The notes under the pieces: generated by a model
Database searches by the model: none
What the model saw: the letters and a program-made list of their open reading frames with translations, nothing else
What the model was told of the DNA's origin: nothing
Assembly: GCA_009667805.1 (NCBI GenBank)
Contig: CM019067.1
Coordinates: 63,160,637-63,224,636, forward strand
DNA from: Leptobrachium leishanense
Lineage: Eukaryota > Chordata > Amphibia > Anura > Megophryidae
DNA length: 64,000 nucleotides
Direction: 5' to 3'
Translations under genes and position numbers: made by a program
Shown here: one piece after another, positions 24,874-38,200 of the stretch
Layout of the letters: each line of letters opens with the position of its first letter
How positions within the stretch are numbered: position 1 is the stretch's first letter

Positions 24874-25213
24874 CGGGTTTATATATTTTTTATTTTGCCT
24901 ATTTTTCTGTTTTGGGTTGTATTTATATATATGTCTAATAATATTATAGATGTGTATACGGATGTATATATATTTAGATGTGGGTTATTTTTGTTTTCTG
25001 GCTTGGGCTGAGCCTCTTTCTCCCTTTCTTTTTCTTTTTCTTTCTCTTTCTTTATGCTCTTTCTTTAGTGATGTTAAAAAAGAAAAATTGGATGCTTATG
25101 TTGTGCCTTTTGTAAGATAGTATGAATTATTATACTAAGGCAGGGTGATGTTTGTTTTACAAGTGATATACTTTGATATGATGTGCATTCAATAAACTAT
25201 GTTGAAAAAAAAA

Positions 25214-25227
25214 AAGAATAGTCACCA
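25214..25227 (+). repeat. L1 target-site duplication, right copy
   Basis: Exact copy of 11067-11080, immediately after the A-rich tail. Confidence 0.93.
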
Positions 25228-25255
25228 AAAAGCAATTCAACCAAACTTCAGAAGC

Positions 25256-26092
25256 GGTTATTCAGAGAGCACCGAAATGTTGCCGACACTTCGCTGCTCT
25301 CTTGTTCACCGCACATCGGGAATGACATTCCCCCGACCCTGTGGCGAATTCAGCATTCACCGCAGGGTCCCCGGAGTGCAGGGAACGGATCCAAAAATCC
25401 ACCGCAAAACCCCCAAAAAATCGCTGAAAAAAAGATGAAAATACGCCGAAACAACACAGCCGGCATGATCCCATGTATCAGATCACTTTGAACCAGCATA
25501 AAAAATACGCTTGACATGTCTGTGTGCAGCAAAGGACAAAAGGTGAGTAAATTCACCTAATATTTTTAAAAATATTAATTATTTACTGACAAAAAAAGGG
25601 GCTTTATTATTAACAGAGTATCTGTTTAATAACTATACATTGCAATGTAACAGACCTTTTTATTATCATTCATTGGATCTTATATGTAAATTCCAGACAT
25701 TTTCGTTCAGTAGTTTTTTTGCAAACAGCGTTTTAATTTTCAAACTTTCAAGCAAACTGTTTTTTTTAATTTTTCACCTCCTAGTTCATCTGCTTGTCGG
25801 GTTTTTACGGCAGCTGCTTTGCTCTGTGATCGGCGGCTTGTCGGGTTTCTCCGGCATGTTCGACGTGGTTAATCCAGCTGTTTCTGCGGGTTTCGGTTAG
25901 TGTTCGGCGGCTTTGCGGTGAGTGCTCGGTGTGTTTGCGGTGAGTTTTCCCTGCAATGCGGGGGCCCTGCGGTGCTTACTTGCTGAATACACCGCAGGGT
26001 TGGCGAACTAGGATCGCAGATTCGCCCGAAGTGCAGGGAACGAAATGTCACTGAACATGTGCTGACTTTTAGAATTTCTTTGAATAACCCTG
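25256..26092. mobile_element. Family A MITE, variant copy
   Basis: It begins GGTTATTCAGAGAGC (decayed left terminus) and ends TCTTTGAATAACCCTG, followed by TAT. The interior carries the family blocks GACATTTTCGTTCAGTAG and ACACCGCAGGGT. Confidence 0.7.
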
Positions 26093-26265
26093 TATGACAG
26101 CACCAACTTGAGCATTCATGAAAAGATATTAAAATGTATCAAAAAAATATGTGGAATTACCTATAAGATAATTGTCACATTGATAAACCCTTAATGATGT
26201 TTCCCTTAAAGCAATCAGGTTTGTTTTGGTATTACATTGATATCCACTAAAATATTTGACACATA

Positions 26266-26446
26266 CAGGTCTATTCACTAAAAGGTAAAACTCAGGAGAA
26301 TTGGCAGGAGAAGAGAACAATCTAGACCAAATAGCCAATTTGGAATATGAGATAAATGGGAACATTTTTCTGGTTTGGCTATTTTGACCTAGAATTTTCA
26401 CTTCTCCAGTCATTCTCTTGTGTTTCTCCTCTCTTTGAATATACCT
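26266..26446. mobile_element. Family E palindromic MITE (about 180 bp)
   Basis: Starts CAGGTCTATTCACTAAAAGG and is almost wholly self-complementary, with central blocks ATAGCCAATTTGG and CTGGTTTGGCTATT. Three relatives lie at 39509, 55091 and 58028. Confidence 0.7.
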
Positions 26447-26670
26447 ATATATGTAGGGGTTATTCACTAACCACCGTTCTTTCACAGAAATTTTGGGGAA
26501 TTATAGTGGATCTAGATTCACAATTTAGGGAACGTCCACCATAGTTCTCTGCAGTTTAGTTTTCACAGTTCTTTCCACCATGGTTTCTGCCAAAGTTGTC
26601 CAGCCTGGTTCTCTTTGTAGTTTCCACTCGTGTTACCCTTGTGGTTTCTGCCAAAGTTATTAAACATATA

Positions 26671-27415
26671 GGGCTCTAATAACAGCTTTGCGCAAAAGCT
26701 CACGCGCAGCACTATTTTTTTTTGGAGCGCAGCGTTAAACGTCAACGCGCGTTAGCTAACGATGGTATTATAATCCGAGCGCATTTTTTCATCTGTCAAA
26801 AAATAACACGCATAAAAAAGCCACGCAAAAACGCACGCACATTAACGCTGCTCGCAGAAATCAGTGGGCGGACGTTTTTTTCACGCGATTCAGCCAATCT
26901 GAATTAAGAACCACAATTGTCTCCCGTTCAGTTTTTGCGCCTGTCAAAATCAATCTGAGTATATATGCTGCAGCAATAATAAAAACACGCACAACTTCTC
27001 CATTTTATTATTTGGGTATGTGTAGAATGTGTAACTATACTTTGCTGTATTTTTTTTCGACCTGGTGTATTTGGGTTCGGCCAGGACATTCAGATTTGCC
27101 ATTAACACCAGCTTTTAAAAGACGTTAAAATTATGCGCGCAAACGTTGTCCGTTAAAATTTGTGCATAGATTGTAATACCATCCGCGTACCAGCGCACAA
27201 ACGCATTTGCGCTCACAATGTTAAGTATAGGACGCGCAAAGTACATTACGCTCGCAAAGGGTTCACGCAGGTTCACCCGCGGTAGATGTTAACGAGCATT
27301 TTTTGCTCGGACATTGTAATACGACGTTCTGTGCGAAGAGTTTTGCCCCTCGTTAATGCGTTTTTGCGCACGCGTAAAATTGTGCGCGAAGAGTGTAATA
27401 GTGCCCTTATAGTAT
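26671..27415. mobile_element. Family G MITE (about 740 bp), copy 1
   Basis: Ends GGGCTCTAATAACAGCTTTG and TGTAATAGTGCCC. The interior has alternating GCGC/ACGC motifs and the landmark GCCATTAACACCAGCTTTT, shared with 33329-34056 and, inverted, with 44010-44725. Non-coding. Confidence 0.7.
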
Positions 27416-27806
27416 TTCAATTTAGTTTTCACCTTAAGGGGTTATTCGAAGAGCATCGAATTGGCCACTGAATTGCAGTAAACGGTAAATTTTCCTGTAC
27501 GCACAAACGCATTTGCGCTCACAATGTTAAGTATAGGACGCGCAAAGTACATTACGCTCGCAAAGGGTTCACGCAGGTTCACCCGCGGTAGATGTTAACG
27601 AGCATTTTTTGCTCGGACATTGTAATACGACGTTCTGTGCGAAGAGTTTTGCCCCTCGTTAATGCGTTTTTGCGCACGCGTAAAATTGTGCGCGAAGAGT
27701 GTAATAGTGCCCTTATAGTATTTCAATTTAGTTTTCACCTTAAGGGGTTATTCGAAGAGCATCGAATTGGCCACTGAATTGCAGTAAACGGTAAATTTTC
27801 CTGTAC
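27195..27806. repeat. Exact 306-bp tandem duplication
   Basis: 27195-27500 and 27501-27806 appear identical; both start GCACAAACGCATTTGCGCTC and end TTTTCCTGTAC. The unit spans the right end of the family G MITE and the start of the next MITE, so it arose after those insertions. Confidence 0.9.
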
Positions 27807-28196
27807 GTTGCAATTTCACGGCCACTCGGCTGTTCAAAAAGTTGTCTATTCGCCAAATATTGTCGAATTACCAGCGAAATAAGGTGACCTTTGGCAGCAG
27901 TGAACTCCCCATATACAGAGTTGTTCAGAGAGGGCCGATCTGGCCCCAAAATGTAACCGAACACTGAAATTTAGCGTACGGCTACATTTCCTGGCCATTC
28001 GGCTATTCAGACAGCAGGCAATTCGCCAAATGTTGGTAAATTGCCTGCACGTACAGTGCCTGTTCGAGGGCAGTGAAGTCCCCATAGAGAAGCAATTCTT
28101 TGTCTATTCAGAGAACACTGAACAGCAGAGAAAAGTTGCCGAATTGCCCTGCTGTTCAGTGCTCTCATTCGACAGATTTATTCAGGAGAATCCCTA
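27437..28196. mobile_element. Family A-type MITE sequence (composite)
   Basis: The terminus GGGGTTATTCGAAGAGC is present in both duplicated halves. A second, better-matching family A stretch runs 27915-28196 (AATGTAACCGAACACTG, TGGCCATTCGGCTATTCAG). It is continued after nested insertions by 28780-29002 and 30145-30478. Confidence 0.6.
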
Positions 28197-28780
28197 AGGC
28201 TAGGGTCAAATGAACGCATGATTCGCGACGTCCGTAAAAAGGTACGTCCGAATGCATTGACTAATCACCAAATACACGCCAGCGTGTCCCCAACGATCCG
28301 ACAATGACCTGCACCTGGCTTTCTCCATCATTACCTCTTCACATGACAGATTGCAGGATTTTTCTCGTGTGGCGCCGACCCTATTGAATGTGCTTCCTCG
28401 CAATATCAAACTGTCCCCAAATCTGGCTCCAATTAAATGCTCCCTAAAGACCCTTCTGTTTAGGGAAGCCGACCACCCGACTCCGTAACAAAACATCCGA
28501 CCAACCCAAAACCAGTCCTCACCTCTCCCTGCATTAACTCATCACTGCAGCCCCCTCTCCTGTTTCTCACTCCTTCACCCATCTAGATTGTAAATTCTCA
28601 TGGGAATATGGTCCTCATATCCTCATGTATCTGCTGGCAGGAATACTGACTGACCTGTCTCCTGTATGTATTGTAGAATTGTCCTGTCTTTACCCATTAC
28701 ACCTTGTACAGCGCTGCGGAATGTGTTGACGCTTAATAAATAATAATAATAATAATAATTGACGTATTTTTTCACGGAAT
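28197..28780. mobile_element. MITE B fragment split by an L2 insertion
   Basis: GGCTAGGGTCAAATGAACGC at 28198 opens a Harbinger-like MITE. The sequence reaches ATTGAC 28256-28261, is interrupted by an L2 copy, and resumes at ATTGAC 28758-28763 with GTATTTTTTCACGGAA. The right half of the MITE is lost. Confidence 0.65.
28262..28757 (+). mobile_element. L2/CR1-type LINE, 5'-truncated, with (TAA)n tail
   Basis: It contains the C-terminal coding end of a non-LTR reverse transcriptase (APTLLNVLPRNIKLSPNLAP, then SLKTLLFREA, near 28374-28480). A 3' UTR of about 250 bp follows, with TACAGCGCTGCGGAATGTG and an AAT microsatellite tail. It is flanked by a 6-bp duplication, ATTGAC. Confidence 0.85.
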
Positions 28781-29007
28781 TCTCTTTATTTTAGATTTTT
28801 TAGGATCATTTAGGTATGTTTTGGGATTTTTTGTCAACATTTTCCCGTTTTTTTTCCTACATGGTTTTTTTTTTCTACATTTTTTTTCCATTTTTCTGTA
28901 TCAGCCCTTTTTATTATCATTCATAGGATCTTATATGTAAATTACAGACATTTTCATTCAGTAGTTTTTTTGCAAACAGCGTTTCAATTTTCAAACTTTC
29001 AAGCTTA

Positions 29008-30478
<1,471 letters not shown>

Positions 30479-30489
30479 GTATGAATCCT

Positions 30490-30594
30490 GGCTGATTGCT
30501 GCCTCCTGTGCATGGACGCGCTGAGCGCGTCCATAGCACAGGAGAACCACTTGGCTGGACGCGCTGAGCGCGTCCATAGCAGCCAAATGGTTAA
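30490..30594 (-). mobile_element. GC-rich hairpin end of a TTAA element
   Basis: Two copies of GGACGCGCTGAGCGCGTCC about 43 bp apart, then AATGGTTAA. These match the terminal block of the TTAA family; the rest of the element is absent. Confidence 0.65.
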
Positions 30595-31073
30595 AAAGTC
30601 TGTTGTTTTTTTTAAGTTTACTTCTTTTTTCTGTAACAGCCCTTTTTATTATCATTCCCTGGACCTCATATATAAATTTCAGACATTTTCGCTCAGTAGT
30701 TTCTTTGCAAACAGCGTTTCACTTTTCAATCATTCATGCAAACTGTTTTGCTAATTTATTCACAGCCTTCTTCTGCGGTGTCGGCTTTTTCCGGAGGCTT
30801 CGCTGCGTGTGATCGGCTCCTGCTCGGGTTTTTCCGGCGCCTTCGACGGGTTAATCCAGATGTTTTTGCGGGTTTTCGGCGTGCATTCGCCGGGTTTTCG
30901 CCAGGTTTTCGGCGGGTTTTCGGCAGCTTCTCCCTGCACTTCAACAGCCCCGTGGTGCTTGCTGAATACACCGCAGGGTCGCCGAAATGGGAAAGCCGAT
31001 TTGCACCGAATTGAAGAGAAAGAAAAGTCACCGAACGTGCAGTGACTTTTCGAATCTCTTTGAATAACCCTGT
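30595..31073. mobile_element. Family A MITE, half copy
   Basis: It starts inside the AT-rich core (CTGTAACAGCCCTTTTTATT) and runs to the TTTGAATAACCCTG terminus at 31073. The other half is missing. Confidence 0.75.
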
Positions 31074-31740
31074 CGGGCTTTTTCCCCTCGAGTCATATGA
31101 GGAACGAAAACATCTAAATATGTGTAAGAGCATGGTCTCCCTTTCTGCTAGAATCCGAGCACCTCCTAGTTTCTCATGTTCTACAAGTGGAGAAGAAATA
31201 GTATCATATTTTGCTTTATAAATGATAAGGAGTGAAAATGTATATGGGGTCTTCGCGCTTGTACTTCAATCGTGCTCAATCTTTAATGTCTTTAAAGATA
31301 AAAAGTGAAAACATACATTGCGCAGTATGTCTGAACACAAATGTCATCCACACTAAAATGAGTATCTACAAACTCACTTGGTGGAGAGCCCAACAAAGCC
31401 GGCTCTAAGCTACAATCGCATAATGTGTATAAATTGGATCACGATAGCCTCACCTCCATCGATCGACATCTCCAACTGGGAAACGCCTTATAAGTACGTC
31501 CTCGTGGGGTAAAGGAATGATATTCCACAATCCAAAAAAGTACACGGTATATATTAAAGCACAATGCGTTTTGACCCTTAGGTCTTTTTCAAAGTGCATA
31601 TAATACATGGAAACATACAGACCATTTTATAGAAAATAAAAACCCAGAAATGTCTACCGGCGTCGGAGGCGGATCTCCATTCTTCGTCCCCAGCGTACCA
31701 CTTCCGCGTGGCTGACTCGTGTGGATGACATACTATTGGC
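31074..31740. other. No gene; intergenic sequence downstream of the transporter
   Basis: No coding motif. GTTTTGACCCTTAGGTCTTTTTCAAAGTGCA-like sequence near 31567-31600 resembles ends of interspersed repeats, but I cannot name the family. Confidence 0.35.
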
Positions 31741-31750
31741 TAGTAGTTGG

Positions 31751-31823
31751 TGCGCAATATTCCTACTACTTCCATTTCGTCTTTTTTGCCCAGACGAAAC
31801 GGAAGTAGTAGGAATATTGCGCA
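31751..31823. repeat. Perfect-looking hairpin, 31-bp arms
   Basis: The left arm (31751-31781, starting TGCGCAATATTCC) and right arm (31793-31823, ending GGAATATTGCGCA) are complementary with one mismatch. An 11-nt loop separates them. It lies about 110 bp beyond the last poly(A) signal of the transporter gene. Confidence 0.85.
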
Positions 31824-31914
31824 ATATTGTTTGTTTTGTGCATGCATTCCGCCATTTTTTCAATCAATATTTTTTTCCCACCACTTATACACAATGTCAA
31901 TTGTCTTACCAATG

Positions 31915-32199
31915 TTAAAGATATTTTTAAATTTATTTTACATTTTATTTTAGAACATGTTTATTGTCTATTCCAACAATGTATTTTAGCTGAAAGTTTT
32001 CATTGCTTACAAAACATTTTCAGTTTGGTTCATGAGGAATTACAAGAAAAAATAAAACACACAAAAATGTCAAAACAAAGCCACAGATTTTCCAAAAATA
32101 GAGAAAATATACAAAAAAATAGAAAAAAAATAATTACAAACTGATGTAGTGCAATTGTACAACAAAGTCAAAATAATAAAATGTGGTCTATCACCAGTT
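31915..32199 (-). other. Probable 3' UTR and poly(A) signals of the transporter gene
   Basis: On the minus strand, AT-rich sequence follows the stop codon. It contains three AATAAA hexamers at 31965-31960, 31949-31944 and 31937-31932. The cleavage site is inferred to be about 15-25 nt beyond the last one. Confidence 0.6.
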
Positions 32200-32276
32200 T
32201 TATATCCTATCCTCTTCATCATCCAAGTCTGTAAGACAGCAGTTGCACAATATCTGCACGTATTTCGTTAACGATG
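32200..32276 (-). CDS. slc7a6/slc7a7-like: Transporter terminal coding exon (77 nt)
   Basis: Acceptor TTTCCTTTTTCAG; the phase matches the preceding exon. Encodes the cytosolic tail, [20 protein letters not shown] plus four residues, then TAA. The pattern (LQ/VQ-LC, then an acidic patch) agrees with y+LAT C-termini. It is too short to stand out as an open frame. Confidence 0.85.
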
Positions 32277-35200
32277 CTGAAAAAGGAAATAAGTTCTATA
32301 TTACAAGCTCTCCATGGTCTCTCTTCATGTCTGTGCATAGAAATAATGTTCTTCTTTTAAATAATGGAACATCATTTTGTTTTGCCTTTATAATCGTATC
32401 TTTCATAACAACCACCATTATTATACATTTTTTACAATTATTTATGAAACACTAACATATTCTACAGTGTTGTACAATGGATAGGAAATAAAAAACAAAG
32501 TTATCAAATACGATTGACACTTGGAGAAGGAAAAGAGGAATCTGCTCAGGATCTTATATTTTAGGCTAAGGTCAGACGAAAGCATTTTTAACGTGCGTTT
32601 AACCGCACGAAATCACGGCCGTGCTAGCAGCAAATGACGTCCAATGCCGGGGAACATACGACAAACGGCCGCACGAAAGTCCGTCCGCGCAACGCAAGTG
32701 GCAAACGAACGCATTTTTTCTAGAACGTCAAACCGCTACTACTGACGTACAGAGTGCGCTGCGTCCTTATAGCAGCATGTTTGCGTGATTGGGAGACGTC
32801 AGACGCTGCTAATGTCCGGCTAACATAACGTCCAGACACAAAAAGTGTTTTATTGATGATCCGTACAAAATCACGGACGAAAATGCGCATCGTATGACCG
32901 CTATCGCGTATTCCGTGAAAAAATACGTCCATTCGTTCGAATGCACTTTTTCACGGACGACGCGAAAAATGCATTCGTCTGACCCTAGCCTTAGGAGGAG
33001 TGAGTTGACACATTGAGGTAAGAGTAAATAGCAGAGTATGAGAAATAATGGGTTGCATGGGGGCTGTGTGGGAGATAGGTCAGGAATGGGGGGATTCTTT
33101 TCATTTCAAATTAAAGATCATTATTTTCCCTGCACTTTCTTGTCTGGTGTTTGGGGAGAGATACTTAAAATTATACAGCACTCCCTCAAGTTCTGGCTGA
33201 GGGTTCTGAAGAACAGAAAGCTGCTGCGAACATGCTTGACTGGATAGAAGGGACAGACGCTGTAACCTGTTCGAGTCTGGTCCTTGAGCTGAGTCCAGTA
33301 AACCCCAGTTGCTGTTACAAGTCTTTGTGCCCTATTACATTCTGCAAGCAAAAACACACGCGCAACGCGTGAATTTTTGCACGAAGCGTTCAACGTTAAC
33401 ACGCGTAAATCAACGCTGGTATTACAATCCTCGCACATTTTTTTCATCCGTCAAAAAATAACACGCTTAAAACGGACGTGCAAAAACGCGCGCGCAGTAA
33501 CGTTGCGTGCAGAAATCAGTGTGTGGACTGTTTTTTTCACGTGATTCAGCCAATCAGAATTAAGAACCACAATTGTCTCACATTAAGTTTTTGCACCTGT
33601 CAAAGTCAATCTGTGCATATATATGCTGTATCAAAAGAAATGCACACACACAACTTCTCAAATTTACTGGTTTGGTATGTGTAACTATACTTTGCTGCAT
33701 ATTTTTTTTTGGGGCTGGTGTATTTGGTTTCAGCCAGGTTGATAGAATTTGCCATTAACACCAGCTTTTAGGAGTTGCTAAAATTATGTGCGCAAAGGCT
33801 GTGTGTTACAAACTGCGCATAGATTGTAATACCATCTGTGTACCAGCGCACAAACGAATTTGCGCTCACAGTGTTAAGTATAGGGCGCACGCAGTACAGT
33901 AAGCTCGCGCAGCGTTCGCGCAGGTTCATCCACGGTAGACGTATACGCGCGTTTGTTGCACTGACATTGTAATACGACGTTCAGCGCAAAGGGTTTTGCC
34001 CCTCGCATTAATGCATTTTTGCACGCACAAACGTATGCGCGAAGATTGTAATAACTTTCATCACTATATGTTGTTATTTGATAAATGTATTAAACCATAA
34101 CTTACCACACATCCAAGAAAGATACCTTGGTCTTTTACCAGCTGGTATATAAACACCAAGAAAATAAGCCGGGATTCCAGAAAGAGCAATGCCAATGCCA
34201 ATGAGAGAATTAATCGTATCGCTATACAAAGGCACTATGACAAGGAAGAGACTGCAGAGACAATAAACCACAGGATAGAAGAGACTGACCTATGAAAGGA
34301 ACAAAAGTATTATTTCTGTATTGTAATTAATGTTACCTTATATATAATGCAAGTGATAGAAGCTTTGATCAAGGTGAAAATCATTTGTAAATAAGCTCTA
34401 AGTGAATCTTTTACTTTCAATCCCTTAATTATCATTACAATCTATGACAGACTATTTTTTAATAAAATATTGAATGAGGATATTGGTCAAGTGACTAAAA
34501 ATATCAATATCAATGAATTCAGCAAATGTGCATCATTCAACTGCTCATATAATAATAGCTAGTCAACGTCCAAAATAAACTGACACACGCATGTGTGACA
34601 TTATTTCTTCGTGTAGAAGTGTTAATGAACAGTTGGAAGTTAAAGATAATTAGACTGTAATTGTATTTCACTCCTGGCCTTTAACCAACGCATTTTACAT
34701 AGTAACAACCAAGATATGTATATGTAATGAAGTCCTGTATTACAATCTAGACATGTGCACAACTGAAAAATAGTTTAGTTTCAGATCGATCCATTACGTT
34801 TTTTAGTTTGTTTGGGTGCGTTCCTATATTACTGTGATTCATTAATTTGAAAGATTAGTAATTCGTATCGATTCATTAATTTGAAAGATTAGTAATTCAT
34901 TTTTTCAAATCTATTCGTTATTTCCTTTTTATTAGTTATTTTGTATTTTTCATTATTTTGGAATGTGATACAGATTTATTAATTACTTAAACCCCCTGCT
35001 CCGCGAGGCTCCAGAGCAAACGATCCTTCTGTCCTTGGTGCTGAAATAGATTTCAGCACCAAGGACAGCACCTGCGAACGCAGTCAGACTGAAGGAAATA
35101 AAAATAAACTCTGCATTCGGCAAAGGAAAAAAGTCTTGTCGTTTTAATATAATTAGGAATCCAAAAATTTCACCAAAAAAAATTAAAAAAAATTCAGCTT

Positions 35201-38200
35201 TTGCAGCTTTTTGCTGCAAATAAAAAGAACAAGTGGTTGAATAAATATTTAATAAAAATGGGGATTATTTTTTACATTGAAACCTATGAAATTCGTCTAT
35301 TTAAACCTGTCGAACGAACCACCCAAAATCAAGACATTTCACAGACATTTTGGTGCTGTTTGGTGTTCTCTGAATAGATTAATCATTACTTCTCTATGGA
35401 GAATTTCACTGCCACCGAATCGCACCAAAGATAACCATGGCGCTGTCCATGGTCTGTGGTGCTGAATACAACAGATTCAGCACCACGGCCAATGGACAGG
35501 GACGAAGTGCTGAACTGGTGAAACAAATGAAATGGAACAACGAATCGATTTGTTAAAACGGAGTCAATTCTTTATATTCCGTTTTGTTTCGGACAGAATC
35601 GATTCGTTATTTCTGAAGTGCTTCTGAAATACAAATCAGTAAATTTCTTCCGAATTGCGATTCGAAACGAAATGAAAAGCGCTTATCTATTACAATATGA
35701 TAGTAGTCAAACTGTGTTTCTAGGCAGGTAAAATTAGATTTATTTTACTTCTTCGAGAGTGAACATGAAATAATGTCAACCTGCTCATTGTAGTTATTAA
35801 TCTTCTTACTAATTCTCAATATTGCTCAACATGTCTTTCTATTGGAAAATTCCCACTTTCCACAATGATATTTGGGTTCAGTACCTTTACGGGACGCGAT
35901 CGCTCAGGCTGAGTAATTCTTAAAACTATTAATCCGGCAACAGAAAGCCCCACGAACAGCCAGTAACTGAAGCTGTAGTAGTTTATTAATTGAAATACAT
36001 CCTCGACAAGAAGATAAATAATAGCCATTACACCCTGAAATAAAAATGCACACGTTTATGCAATTGATACTGTTAACAGTAAAGCATTAATTAATTAAAT
36101 GTGCGGCAGCCGAAGCAGAATTTATATAGTTATAGCAGTGTCAAACGTTCCCTTTGGACCCCCTAACAGGTCAGGTTTGCCAGGTATCTGCAGCACAGCA
36201 CAGGTGATATGATTTGCTGCTCAGTGATTGCAGGATTCAGTCTGTATTTCCCCCAAGGTGATCCTTAAAACCTGGCCTGTTAATGGATCCTGTGGTCAGG
36301 GTTCGGAACCTCTGATTTACTGATTAAAAAGTTAAATTAGAATTTAATGATTTTCTTTATTATTACCTAATAAGATTCTTGCATATCTTCTTGCTTGTTA
36401 TCTATGTTATAAAATTAGCTATAAGAAGAACGCCCCGTAAAAGTGTCAAATAATAGTCAGTATATACATAGAATTTTCGGCCACATCGAGTAACAAAACC
36501 CTCCATCTTGAAACTAAAGTCAGGTGGTTTGAAATCTTTAGACTAAATTTTTGGTCAAGTTTTCCGTATTTTGTAGGTTGTCTTTAATTGTCTCAGCATC
36601 ATCTTTATGAAAAATGCCTTTATAGGTTATTATTATTATTCTTTATTTATATGGAACCAACATATTCCGCAGCGTTGTACACTGGCTACCATATAGAAAG
36701 TGTTACAATGCATTGAGACTGAACGACATTTGACAAACCAACACAGGAGGAAGTGAAGCTCTATTCCCGTGGGAACCTACAATTTAGGAGATTGAGAAGG
36801 TAGAGGGCAGCTGTCTTGTTGTGTGTCTATAAATACACACACACACATATATATATATATGGAGAGTTTGGTACACCTCCTAAACGATCTGCTATAGTAG
36901 CAACAAAAATTTATTATATTTTTAGTTTCTTAAAAAAATTCCACATGCAGTATATAAAATAAACAGCTCTGGTGAATTATCTATGATACTTTTATAATAT
37001 TTCTCTGTGTAAGTTCATACTTTTTATTTAAGAGGTTATTCAAAGAGCAACAAAATTTCAGTGCTCTTTCATTCGGCGCACTTTGGCGAGCCCAATTCGC
37101 TGACACTGAGGTTAATTCATCATTCACCGCAGGATCCCCAAAGTGCGCCGAATTGATCAGCCGAACGCCACCGATAAACTCGCCAAATCGACCCAATGAA
37201 CCGCCAAACGCTGCTGAAAATTCACCGAATCGATTCGATAAACCGCCAAACGTAGCCACAAACCCGTCAAACAGACCGCCGAACGTCGCTGGAAAAAGCC
37301 GACCAGCCGCTGAAAAAAAGCCAACCAGTCGCCGAACGGGGGAAAAAAAAGCAATTTTTAAAAGGCGTTTTAAACAAAAGTAATGCATGGAAATAATATA
37401 TAAGGTCCGATGAATAACATTAAAAAGGTCTGTTGCAGAATTTTAAAATAACGCCATTTAAAAAGTTTAAAAAGTTTTATTGCTGCAAATGAACAGAATA
37501 AACAGTTTAATAAAAAATTAATAAAAATGGGGATTTTTTTCATATTGAAACCTATGGGATTTGCCTGTTTAAACCTGTTGAAAGAAACCACCGAAAATCT
37601 GGGCATTTCACCAACTTCTCACAGCTGTCCGGCATTCTCTGAATAGATTAACCATTACTTCTCTATGGGAAATTTTACTGCCGCCAAATTGCACTGCATT
37701 ATGCTGGCAATTCGACAATATTTGGCAAATTGTCAGTTTTCTAAATAGCCAAATGGCCACGAAATTGCACCGTACGGGGAAATTCACCGTTCGGCGTCCA
37801 ATTTGGCTCTCTTTGAATTACCCCTTAAATCATTACCATTTGAGTCATTAACTGGCACTACTTGCAACATCAGTAATTAAAAGTAGATTTACAACCCCAG
37901 CACAGGACTATACTGCATTTCAGCATTAAGTATAAAGAGAAACTACTGCAACACAATCAGTTCTGCATAAATCTTGCTGTAGTGTGAGCTTGATATCTCT
38001 AAACACACCAGAACTCCACATTTCCTTTGTATCAAGATGTGTCTTTAGTATATTTTCATAGATTTTGGATGTTATACTCACATTGAAGAGAAGAGCAGGC
38101 ACAGGTGTATATCTGCTCAGGTGAATCAAGCTCAGGCTTGCCGGGAGGTGGCCTTCCCTTGCTCCAACATAAAATAATCTATAAGTGTTTGAAAATTTTG

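Larger units (their letters stand above)
11081..25213 (+). mobile_element. Full-length L1, interrupted by an LTR retrotransposon
   Basis: The L1 runs from 11081 to the A-tail at 25204-25213 between exact 14-bp duplications. Subtracting the 8.4-kb LTR insertion (11967-20347) leaves about 5.75 kb, a normal L1 length: 5' UTR, ORF1 (11146-11966 plus 20348-20537), an intergenic region with poly-pyrimidine tracts, ORF2 (21092-24873) and a 3' UTR. Stops and frameshifts in ORF2 show it is inactive. Confidence 0.92.

Noticed and set aside
28206..28496. Minus-strand frame over the L2 copy
   Set aside because: The plus strand carries the recognisable RT C-terminal sequence; the minus frame is its shadow.
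30756..31133. Arg/Lys-rich minus-strand frame of about 125 codons
   Set aside because: It lies within a family A MITE; the same peptide appears from other copies (41615-41890) in either orientation, and no domain is recognisable.
33121..33447. Minus-strand frame ending in a basic tail as a possible last exon of the transporter
   Set aside because: It has a good acceptor (TTCTGTTCTTCAG), but the phase does not match the preceding exon; in the required phase it stops after a few codons. The 32276-32200 exon fits in both phase and sequence.
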